The notes under the pieces were generated by a model. It was not told the DNA's origin and did not search any database. It was given only the letters and a program-made list of their open reading frames with translations. Shown in pieces: positions 15,691 through 23,103 of a stretch of DNA of 47,300 nt. The position numbers were made by a program, and so were the translations under genes. Source of the stretch: Kiritimatiellia bacterium (GTDB lineage: Bacteria > Verrucomicrobiota > Kiritimatiellia > RFP12 > UBA1067); NCBI GenBank assembly GCA_017403825.1, contig JAFRDO010000069.1, forward strand, positions 1 through 47,300, in the 5' to 3' direction. Every line of letters starts with the position of its first letter. The stretch's first letter is position 1.

Positions 15691-18111
15691 ATGCGCATGA
15701 TGAAGCTGTCAACTGCCAAAGGCGGTGCCGTTCTTGCATTTGTCGCCGTAAGCGTCGGTCTTGCGTCTGCGGCCAATTCCGCTGAGCTAGTCTATCAGAA
15801 CGACTTCTCGACGCGGACGAGTGGCGATCTGCCCCCTGGTGTGGCTTGGACAAGGTTCAAATACACGCCAGGCATTCCGTTGGCAGACAACTATGAGGCT
15901 CGGGGACTCGCGGCTAACAGCGGCGCCTGGTACACAAGGCCCTATAGCTGGGTGCCGGACCAGGACGGGTGGACGAAGTCAGTTGCATACGCTTTAAAGG
16001 CAAACTATGTCCATACGACTGTTTCAAGCGAATCCGATCCTGCGCTTGTCTTTTCGAATAAAGACGCTTACATTTACGACGAAAATACATACGCCAGGGA
16101 TCATACGGCGTGCGTCATGCATCCGCTGCGCAACGTGTTCACCAACGGAATGCTGAAGGCTCAGTTCGACATTCGCCAGCCGGCGTCCTACAACGGCACA
16201 GTTTATTGCTGGTTCCGTCTTGAGCAGGAATACGACATGAAGATCAACCATTCCGATACCGGCAGCTTTCCGTTGGAAGTCGGCCTTACGTCAGGATACC
16301 TCGCCGGCGGCTGGCGTCCGGCGGAATCGAACGAGAGCGTACGCGTCTATTATACGTTCGGTGCGGTCACCGCCCTGCACTGGTACCGTTACTACATTAC
16401 CTATAACATTGACAACGAGACTTTCGAGTTTGACGTCCATGACCTTGGCACGGAACGCATTCCCATGGACGTGATGCCCTCTGATTCGCCAATGGTTTCA
16501 AGGTCGGGTCTCTTTCGGCATTCCATCGCAAGCCGTGGTGGCATCAGCGGTGTCATGATTCGCCATACGGGGCAGAACACCGGGGCGCTCTATGGCGAGG
16601 AGGGATATAACGACGACAAGGCGTACAAGATAGACAACATCAAGGTCGCATGGCAGAAGCCCGGTACGACCGGTTATGTTGACTGCTACCGCAACGATTT
16701 CACGAAGTCCGAGCGTCGGACAATCGACGGAAGCCGCCAGATGTCGCATACGTATGTGTCGCAGGAGGTAGCCGACCATCTTGATTTCACCTACCGTTCA
16801 GACTTTGTGCGTTCGGTCGCCAACCGCACGAGTACAGGCTCAAGCACTGCCACGCCCTATCTCACGTCGGCATACGACTCGGCCAATCGAAATAACGCAC
16901 CGCAGCTTGTCGGCATTGACGGTTGGAGAACCTCCGGCAACAAGGACTACAAGGGCTGTGCCGTGGTGACTACGAACAATGCCAACCAGATGCTGTACTG
17001 TGCGTCTTTTGGCATGGCCAAGCAGCTTATGTGCCAGCCGGTCACAAACGGTATTGTCAAGTTTGAAATCGACCAGAAAATGCCAGCCGGCTGGACCGGC
17101 ACGCCGCGCTCCGACATCGACCTGATGTCGGAAAACGCCTATGAACAGGGATATTCCAACACTGCTGATTCGCATTATCGCTTCGGACTTAGTGCGGCAG
17201 ACAGTGGGAGTGGTACGACTAACGCAATCAAAAAATCATTCAGCGTCTATGCCGGAGGAGCCTACAAGTCACCTTCCGTCTCCCTAAAGCCGCTTACATG
17301 GTATAGGTTGCAGGTCATTGCCAATCTGGATACAAAGAAGGCGAGCCTGTATGTTTACGAGATTGGCGCGAATGCACCTGCCGCCCCAGATGATTTCGAT
17401 CCAGGCGACACGTCGAACGCGGTCTTGAAATACGAGAACTCGAGTTTTGAAACCGGCGGCACTCGCGCGTCTGGCATTGCGGCGTGGGGCTTTACGAATT
17501 TCCTGAACAGCCAGGCCGATGTAAAGGACAGCGACGGCAATACCGTGCCCGCCGAGGACGTGTCGTTTCATGTCGATAACGTGCGTTTCTGGAAGCAAAG
17601 CGGCGACGGTTGGGAACTTGTCTTCAAAAACGACTTCTCGACGAGCAGGCGTTACTTTACCCGCAAATCGTACAACCTCAATCCGGAGCTTTACATCGAC
17701 CGTCCTGAATATGGCGAGGACGGCTGGGCGTCATGCCCGACGTACAACGTGCCGGTGAATGTGACGGGCGACGATACCGTAATACAGTTTCGTGACCGCT
17801 ATGTGTCGGTCGTGCATCCGCTTGGGCGCAACATCAAAAGCGGAAAGATGTTCGCGCAGTACGACGTGCGCCTGCCGGCCTACTGGGTATACGACAAGAT
17901 GGAGTTCGAATTCGGAGGCGCGACTATTGCGTCGGCGTCCACCGCGTCGGCGCCGGTGCGCTTCAATGGACACTCTGCGATCCGTACCGGATTCTCCAGG
18001 GGAGGATACTCTTCCGGATCGGGCGGCAACTACAGCAAGGCTGCGGCCTGGTACGACCGTGGCGCATCGCAGGGAGGCGAAATATCGAAGATGTTCACCT
18101 ATACGTGGTGA
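15691..18111 (+). CDS. Exported repeat protein, concanavalin-like modules, ended by in-frame TGA
   Basis: An 806-residue exported protein with a signal peptide (KLSTAKGGAVLAFVAVSVGLASA) and repeated modules of about 300 residues. Module starts are recognisable as LVYQNDFSTR, DCYRNDFTKS and LVFKNDFSTS, and completed modules end with YKIDNIKVAW and FHVDNVRFW. The strand-rich pattern ending in xDNIxxx suggests a LamG/concanavalin-like jelly roll, as in carbohydrate-binding or surface proteins. The third module is cut by TGA at 18109-18111, but the same frame stays open to 18423 and completes the module with LLIDNIRICHD. It is therefore either a recent nonsense mutation or a readthrough product. 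No catalytic domain was recognised. Confidence 0.75.
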   Translation: MRMMKLSTAKGGAVLAFVAVSVGLASAANSAELVYQNDFSTRTSGDLPPGVAWTRFKYTPGIPLADNYEARGLAANSGAWYTRPYSWVPDQDGWTKSVAYALKANYVHTTVSSESDPALVFSNKDAYIYDENTYARDHTACVMHPLRNVFTNGMLKAQFDIRQPASYNGTVYCWFRLEQEYDMKINHSDTGSFPLEVGLTSGYLAGGWRPAESNESVRVYYTFGAVTALHWYRYYITYNIDNETFEFDVHDLGTERIPMDVMPSDSPMVSRSGLFRHSIASRGGISGVMIRHTGQNTGALYGEEGYNDDKAYKIDNIKVAWQKPGTTGYVDCYRNDFTKSERRTIDGSRQMSHTYVSQEVADHLDFTYRSDFVRSVANRTSTGSSTATPYLTSAYDSANRNNAPQLVGIDGWRTSGNKDYKGCAVVTTNNANQMLYCASFGMAKQLMCQPVTNGIVKFEIDQKMPAGWTGTPRSDIDLMSENAYEQGYSNTADSHYRFGLSAADSGSGTTNAIKKSFSVYAGGAYKSPSVSLKPLTWYRLQVIANLDTKKASLYVYEIGANAPAAPDDFDPGDTSNAVLKYENSSFETGGTRASGIAAWGFTNFLNSQADVKDSDGNTVPAEDVSFHVDNVRFWKQSGDGWELVFKNDFSTSRRYFTRKSYNLNPELYIDRPEYGEDGWASCPTYNVPVNVTGDDTVIQFRDRYVSVVHPLGRNIKSGKMFAQYDVRLPAYWVYDKMEFEFGGATIASASTASAPVRFNGHSAIRTGFSRGGYSSGSGGNYSKAAAWYDRGASQGGEISKMFTYTW

Positions 18112-18423
18112 CAGGAGTTCGACTTCAATGCGCACTGGATTCGCGTAAAGATCGAGGCTGACGTGTCGAAACACAAATTCAACGTTGCCTACTATGACAT
18201 GGGCAAGGAACACCCGACGTTCGACACGCCGGAGGGTACGAAGCTTGACTCCTACGATGGCGCCGACTTCAAGTATTCAGACGAGCCCATCTCGCACCTC
18301 TGGATATTCGGGGGCCAGACTTGGTCGTATGCGCCGTGGCGCGACGATGCGCCGGGCGCGCTGCTTATCGATAACATCCGTATCTGCCACGACGCGAGTG
18401 GGATGACGTTGCTCATACACTGA
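18112..18423 (+). pseudogene. In-frame continuation of the three-repeat protein after TGA
   Basis: After the TGA at 18109 the same frame stays open for 103 codons and matches what the third module should contain: an FNAHWIRVKIEAD strand (compare LHWYRYYITYNID in module 1), YDMG, and LLIDNIRICHD (compare YKIDNIKVAW). It ends in GMTLLIH-stop, a tail also found on other exported proteins here. With it the protein would be 910 residues. The stop context is TGA-C, which is comparatively leaky in bacteria. A separate internal start at 18163 has no ribosome-binding site. Confidence 0.7.
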
Positions 18424-18434
18424 AGGAGGAAAAG

Positions 18435-19853
18435 ATGGACAGACGGGAATTTCTGAAAGGGACTGGCTGGATGAGCCTCGCCGCGGCTGCGGCGGGATGC
18501 CAGATGGACAAAATCTGCTGTGGCGCCGGTGCGCCAATGGCGGAATTCGCGGCGCCGCCGCTGAAACGCGTCCGCGTCGGTTTCGTCGGCGTAGGCGCAC
18601 GCGGCACATACGCCGTAAAGCGGATCTGCCAGATGCCTGGCGTCGAGATAACTGCGCTCTGCGACATCAAGGCGGAGGCGATCAAGGGCTGCCAGGACCA
18701 TCTCAAGGCGAAGAAGCTGCCGCCTGCGAAGGAATATCTTGGAGACGAGGCGTACAAGGCGCTCTGCCGCGAATGTCCGTGCGACGTCGTGTATGCCTGC
18801 ACGCCGTGGATGCTGCACCTGCCCGTCGCGGTCGAAGCGATGCGCTGCGGAAAGCATGCGCTCGTCGAGGTTCCCGCGACGATGGATGTGGAAGGCTGCT
18901 GGGAGCTTGTCGAGACGAGCGAGAAGACACGCCGCCACTGCATGATGCTCGAGAACTGCTGCTACGGTGAGACGGAGATGCTGGCCTTGAACATGTGCCG
19001 TCTCGGTCTTTTCGGCGAATTGGTCTATGGAGGGGCGGGATACCTCCACTATTCCACGAACCGTGGGATAAAGTGTGGTCCGACGTGGCGCAACGACTGG
19101 TACATCAATCACCACGGCAACTTCTACCCGACGCACGGACTCGGCCCTGTTGCGCAGTATATGGACATCAACCGCGGCGACCGCTTCGACTACCTCGTTT
19201 CGGTCGATACGAAGTCCGCAGGCCCTGCGGCGATGGCCGAGGCCTTGTTCCCGCCGGATTCCTGGCAGCGTAACGTGAAGCTCAAGGCTGGGGATTACAG
19301 CGCCTCCATCATCCGTACCGTGAACGGCAAGGCTATCTACCTCGCCACGTCCTGCTTTGTGCCGCACCCCTACAGCCGCATCAACATGGTGCAGGGCACG
19401 AAGGGCATCTTCATGGACTATCCGCTCCGCATCGCCTTCGAGAAGCAATTCAGCGACGACACCGTGCCGCACAAGCTTTTCGACGACGCCAAGACGGAGG
19501 AGTATCGCCAGAAGTACAAGCATCCGATGTGGCGCGATGTCGGAGAGATCGCGAAGAAGGTCGGCGGCCACGGCGGCATGGACTTCATCATGGACTTGAG
19601 GTGGCTATACTGCCTCCAGAACGGACTGCCTTTAGACATGAACGTCTATGATCTCGCCTCGTGGAGCTGCCTCTGCGAAATCACGGAGAGGTCCGTCCTG
19701 AACCGCAGTGCGCCGACGGACATCCCCGACTTCACGCGCGGCGCATGGAAGACGCTGAAACCGCTCGGCATACACACGGTCGACATAAAGAAGATGGGCG
19801 TGAAGGGCGTTGATGCCGGTCCGCAGCAGGACGTCGGCTCGAATGTGGCGTGA
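18435..19853 (+). CDS. Tat-exported GH109-type oxidoreductase/glycosidase (paralog 2)
   Basis: A 472-residue GH109-like protein with the leader MDRREFLKGTGWMSLAAAAAGC-type Tat signal. The Rossmann motif is VGFVGVGARGTYAV. Family blocks include EVPATMDVEGCWELVETSEKT-like region, MLENCCYGETEMLALNM, YPTHGLGPVAQYMDINRGDRFDYL-like region, GGHGGMDFIMDLRWLYCLQ-like region and FTRGAWKTLKP. It would use bound NAD+ to cleave a GalNAc-type glycoside outside the cytoplasm. GGAGG immediately upstream (18424-18430) supports the ATG at 18435. It starts 11 nt after the interrupted repeat protein and 26 nt before the next Tat enzyme, so it is part of the same transcription unit. Confidence 0.87.
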   Translation: MDRREFLKGTGWMSLAAAAAGCQMDKICCGAGAPMAEFAAPPLKRVRVGFVGVGARGTYAVKRICQMPGVEITALCDIKAEAIKGCQDHLKAKKLPPAKEYLGDEAYKALCRECPCDVVYACTPWMLHLPVAVEAMRCGKHALVEVPATMDVEGCWELVETSEKTRRHCMMLENCCYGETEMLALNMCRLGLFGELVYGGAGYLHYSTNRGIKCGPTWRNDWYINHHGNFYPTHGLGPVAQYMDINRGDRFDYLVSVDTKSAGPAAMAEALFPPDSWQRNVKLKAGDYSASIIRTVNGKAIYLATSCFVPHPYSRINMVQGTKGIFMDYPLRIAFEKQFSDDTVPHKLFDDAKTEEYRQKYKHPMWRDVGEIAKKVGGHGGMDFIMDLRWLYCLQNGLPLDMNVYDLASWSCLCEITERSVLNRSAPTDIPDFTRGAWKTLKPLGIHTVDIKKMGVKGVDAGPQQDVGSNVA

Positions 19854-19879
19854 GGTTAGTGGCTTAAGGGGACGGAAAG

Positions 19880-20935
19880 ATGAACAGAAGGGAATTTATG
19901 ATGGCTGCCTCTGCGGCGGCGTTAGCGCCCGTTTCGGCGTTTGCCAGGAAGCCGGAGGAGTTTCGGGCGATGCTGTTCCATTGGGGAATCTGCATGTGGG
20001 GCGAATGGCTGCCGGAGGGCGTGAAGGAGCTTACAGGCGGCCGTCGTGGCGCGTGCAGCAACCGGGTGAAGTTCAGCGACGAAGTCTGGAATTCCTATGT
20101 GGATCGCATGGTGGCGCGGAAGATGAACCTTGTGGTGGTTGATCTTGGCGAATTCCCCGTCTATCCCAGCCATCCTGAACTTGCGATCCCCGGTTCGCGT
20201 TCGCCGGAATGGGTTCTGAAGGAAGTGCGCCGACTGAAGTCACTCGGCCTGGAACCCATACCCAAGCTTAACTTTTCGGCGGCGCATGACGCCTGGCTTA
20301 AGGACTATTCCCACATGCTCACCACGCGGAAGTACCGCGAGGTCTGCCGCGATGTGATCCGTGATGCCTACGAGATGTTTGACCGTCCGCGCTTCATGCA
20401 CATCGGCTACGACGAGGAGCTGCCCAAGCACCAGCACGGGTTCATCTGCGTCCGCACCGACGAGATCTGGTGGAACGATTTCCTCTTCTTCGTGAAGACC
20501 GTGGAAGATCTCGGTATGCGTCCGTGGATGTGGAGCGACTATGGCTGGCACCATGCCGACTTTGTCGCGAAGTGCCCGAAGAGCGTGGTCCAGAACAACT
20601 GGTACTATGACGGCTCCATGCTGGGGTTCGACATGGCCAAGATGCAGAAGGACTCGTCGTCGTGGAAGACTCTGAACCTCTTCCTTGAACTCGACAAGGC
20701 GGGATTTGACCAAGTGCCGTGTTCGAGCAACTGGGTCTCAAAGACGCGGCGCGCGGCAGGCGTGACGACGAACGACGAGGCAATGAAGAACACGGTGGAC
20801 TTTTGCCGGGCGCATCTGTCGCCGGAGCATCTCAAAGGGTTCCTCATGGCACCCTGGGGCAACAGCGAGGACACTGGTGAACTTCAAACGCGGCAGTTGA
20901 ACGGCATCGACCAGTTGGCCGATGCCATGGGTTGA
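19880..20935 (+). CDS. Small Tat-exported TIM-barrel glycosidase-like protein (GH20-like)
   Basis: The 351-residue protein starts with a Tat leader (MNRREFMMAASAAALAPVSAFA). The mature part looks like a compact TIM barrel. MHIGYDEELPKHQ at about residues 173-185 carries an Asp-Glu pair (D178-E179) at the position of the HxGxDE motif of GH20-type hexosaminidases. Tryptophan-rich loops (HWGICMWGEWLP, RPWMWSDYGWHH, FLMAPWGNS) resemble sugar-binding sites at the barrel mouth. It lacks the usual N-terminal GH20b domain, so it is a divergent or distinct family, and assignment to hexosaminidase is tentative. It lies between GH109 and GH27 genes with gaps of 26 and 11 nt. Confidence 0.65.
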   Translation: MNRREFMMAASAAALAPVSAFARKPEEFRAMLFHWGICMWGEWLPEGVKELTGGRRGACSNRVKFSDEVWNSYVDRMVARKMNLVVVDLGEFPVYPSHPELAIPGSRSPEWVLKEVRRLKSLGLEPIPKLNFSAAHDAWLKDYSHMLTTRKYREVCRDVIRDAYEMFDRPRFMHIGYDEELPKHQHGFICVRTDEIWWNDFLFFVKTVEDLGMRPWMWSDYGWHHADFVAKCPKSVVQNNWYYDGSMLGFDMAKMQKDSSSWKTLNLFLELDKAGFDQVPCSSNWVSKTRRAAGVTTNDEAMKNTVDFCRAHLSPEHLKGFLMAPWGNSEDTGELQTRQLNGIDQLADAMG

Positions 20936-20946
20936 GGCGGTGACAT

Positions 20947-23103
20947 ATGGCAGAAAAGAAATCGAACTTGTTTAACATCGGGTCTTTGCTTTGCGGGGTG
21001 GCCGCAATCGCGTTTGCGGTTCTGCTGGCTGGCGGATGTTTGACGACTGGATCGGGGAAGAGGGTTTCCGGCACGATTTATGTGGACGAATTCGACCTTT
21101 CCGGGGCGACGTGTGGCTTGGGCATGCGGATGCAGGCTAAGAAATCCGTAGGCGGGCATGCCCTGACTGTTGACGGGCGGACTTACGGGCGCGGTTTCGG
21201 CACGCGTCCCGAAAGCGCGATCATGTTCCGCGCGAACGGAAAGGTGACGGCGTTCGACGCGCAGGTGGCGATAGACGACGAGGCGAAGGAGTTTGCTTCC
21301 GACAAGAGCTACGGCAAGCCTACGGCCAGATTCAAGGTATGGGCTGACGGACGCGTTGTCTGGGATTCAGGCAACGTGAAGCTCGGACAGAAGCCGGTCG
21401 CCGTTCACGCGGACCTGTCGGGAGCGGAGGAGATCGTGTTGGAGACCACCGGCGGCTCGGCGTGGACTGCATACGAGGCTTCGCACGCCGACTGGCTTGA
21501 TGCACGATTCGTCTGCGGCGACGGGGCGGTTCTCGACACGGTTCGCGATCCGTCGCTGACCGAGCAGCTCGGCATCCTCACACCACCCGAAAGCGGCAAG
21601 CCGTCCATCAACGGCGCCGACATCTGGGGCGTCCGGCCGGGCCGTCAGGTCATCTTCCGCGTGGCGACTTCCGGCGAGCGTCCGATGCGGTTCTCCGCGA
21701 AGGGCCTGCCGCCGGGCGTGACGTTGGATGAAAAGGGCGTGCTGCGCGGCGTCGCGCCGGAAAAGCCGGGGGACTACGACATCGAAGTGTCGGCCGAGAA
21801 CGCGCAAGGGCGGGCGACGCGTACGATCCGCCTCTCCGTTGGCGAAACGATCGCCCTTACGCCGCCGATGGGCTGGAACAGTTGGAACACGCTCTGCTAC
21901 CGGTTGACGCAGGAAAAGGCCATGGCGGCGGCGAAGGCGCTGGACGAATCTGGCCTCGCCGACCACGGCTGGGCGTACGTCAATCTCGACGACTGGTGGG
22001 AGATGAACAATTCGGACGCCCCGCGTGTCGAGATGCGCAAGAACGACTTCGGCGGACGAGAAGACGTAATAGGTCCCGCGCGCGACGCGGAAGGCCGGAT
22101 TCTCCCCAACCGTTCGTTCCCGGACATGAAGGGGCTGACGGACTATATCCACTCGCTTGGCCTGAAGGCGGGCATCTACTCGTCGCCGGGTCCGCTCACC
22201 TGCGGAAAGTGCGAGGGCAGCTATGGGCACGAGCTTCAGGACGCGGAGAGCTGGGCCGAATGGGGCTTCGACTACATCAAGTACGACTGGTGCAGCTATC
22301 GAGAGATCTTCGAGAAGGAGACGGGGCGGAAGCATGCCGACAAGGCGGCGCAGGAGGATGAGTCCCTTCGCGAGGCGTACATCAAGCCGTACCGGCTCAT
22401 GGGCGAGTGCCTGAAGAAGCAGAACCGCGACATCCTATATTCTTTCTGCCAGTACGGCATGGCGCATACGGAACAGTGGGGCGATAAGGTCGGCGGACAG
22501 TGCTGGCGAAGCTATGGCGACCTGAAGGACGCGTGGGCTTGGATGGAAGAGGAAATCGAGGGGCGCATCCACGCCGAACACTGGAAGTACAACCGTCCCG
22601 GCTGGTGGGCTGACCCTGACATGCTGATAGTAGGGCAGCAGTATTCGTTCGGCAGCGACCATCCCACGTACCTCACGCCGAACGAGCAGTACACGCACAT
22701 CTCCCTCTGGGCGATGGTCGGCTCTCCATTGCTGATCGGCTGTGACCTCATGGGGATGGACGACTTCACGAAGAGTCTTCTCGTGAACGACGAGGTGATA
22801 GCCGTAAGTCAGGATCGTCTCGGCCGGACGGCGCGCCGCATCAGGCACACGGACGCGGAGAGCGTCTGGACGCGTCCGCTGACCAAGAACTTCACGGCCG
22901 TGGCGCTCGTAAACCGCTATCCTTTTGCGCGTGAGATCAAGGTCCCGTTCGCCGAGCTTGGGCTGGAAGGCGAATGCTGGGTCAAAGACCTTTGGAGGCA
23001 AAAATGCGAAGGCAAGCACTCTGGTTTCTACGTGGCGACGGTGCCGCCACATGCGACGAAACTCGTGAAAATGCGTCCCGTGGACTGCCCGAAATGCGAT
23101 TGA
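20947..23103 (+). CDS. Lipoprotein alpha-galactosidase GH27 with NPCBM and Ig-like domains
   Basis: The 718-residue protein begins with a lipoprotein signal ending LLAGGC (Cys31). An NPCBM-type sugar-binding domain (about 40-192, GGHALTVDGRTYGRGFG) is followed by a putative-Ig domain (about 225-298, GLPPGVTLDEKGVLRG). The GH27 barrel starts at TPPMGWNSWN (305). The nucleophile is D447 in YIKYDWC, and the acid/base Asp lies in WWADPDML (554-560). A beta-sandwich closes the chain. It should release terminal alpha-galactose at the cell surface or periplasm. The last 10 nt overlap the start of the GH2 gene. No strong Shine-Dalgarno is visible before the ATG. Confidence 0.92.
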   Translation: MAEKKSNLFNIGSLLCGVAAIAFAVLLAGGCLTTGSGKRVSGTIYVDEFDLSGATCGLGMRMQAKKSVGGHALTVDGRTYGRGFGTRPESAIMFRANGKVTAFDAQVAIDDEAKEFASDKSYGKPTARFKVWADGRVVWDSGNVKLGQKPVAVHADLSGAEEIVLETTGGSAWTAYEASHADWLDARFVCGDGAVLDTVRDPSLTEQLGILTPPESGKPSINGADIWGVRPGRQVIFRVATSGERPMRFSAKGLPPGVTLDEKGVLRGVAPEKPGDYDIEVSAENAQGRATRTIRLSVGETIALTPPMGWNSWNTLCYRLTQEKAMAAAKALDESGLADHGWAYVNLDDWWEMNNSDAPRVEMRKNDFGGREDVIGPARDAEGRILPNRSFPDMKGLTDYIHSLGLKAGIYSSPGPLTCGKCEGSYGHELQDAESWAEWGFDYIKYDWCSYREIFEKETGRKHADKAAQEDESLREAYIKPYRLMGECLKKQNRDILYSFCQYGMAHTEQWGDKVGGQCWRSYGDLKDAWAWMEEEIEGRIHAEHWKYNRPGWWADPDMLIVGQQYSFGSDHPTYLTPNEQYTHISLWAMVGSPLLIGCDLMGMDDFTKSLLVNDEVIAVSQDRLGRTARRIRHTDAESVWTRPLTKNFTAVALVNRYPFAREIKVPFAELGLEGECWVKDLWRQKCEGKHSGFYVATVPPHATKLVKMRPVDCPKCD

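Noticed and set aside
18109..18111. Selenocysteine or reassigned TGA codon
   Set aside because: TGA ends many clear genes here, no selenocysteine-type active site or obvious SECIS hairpin follows, and the position is not a conserved Cys in the other modules.
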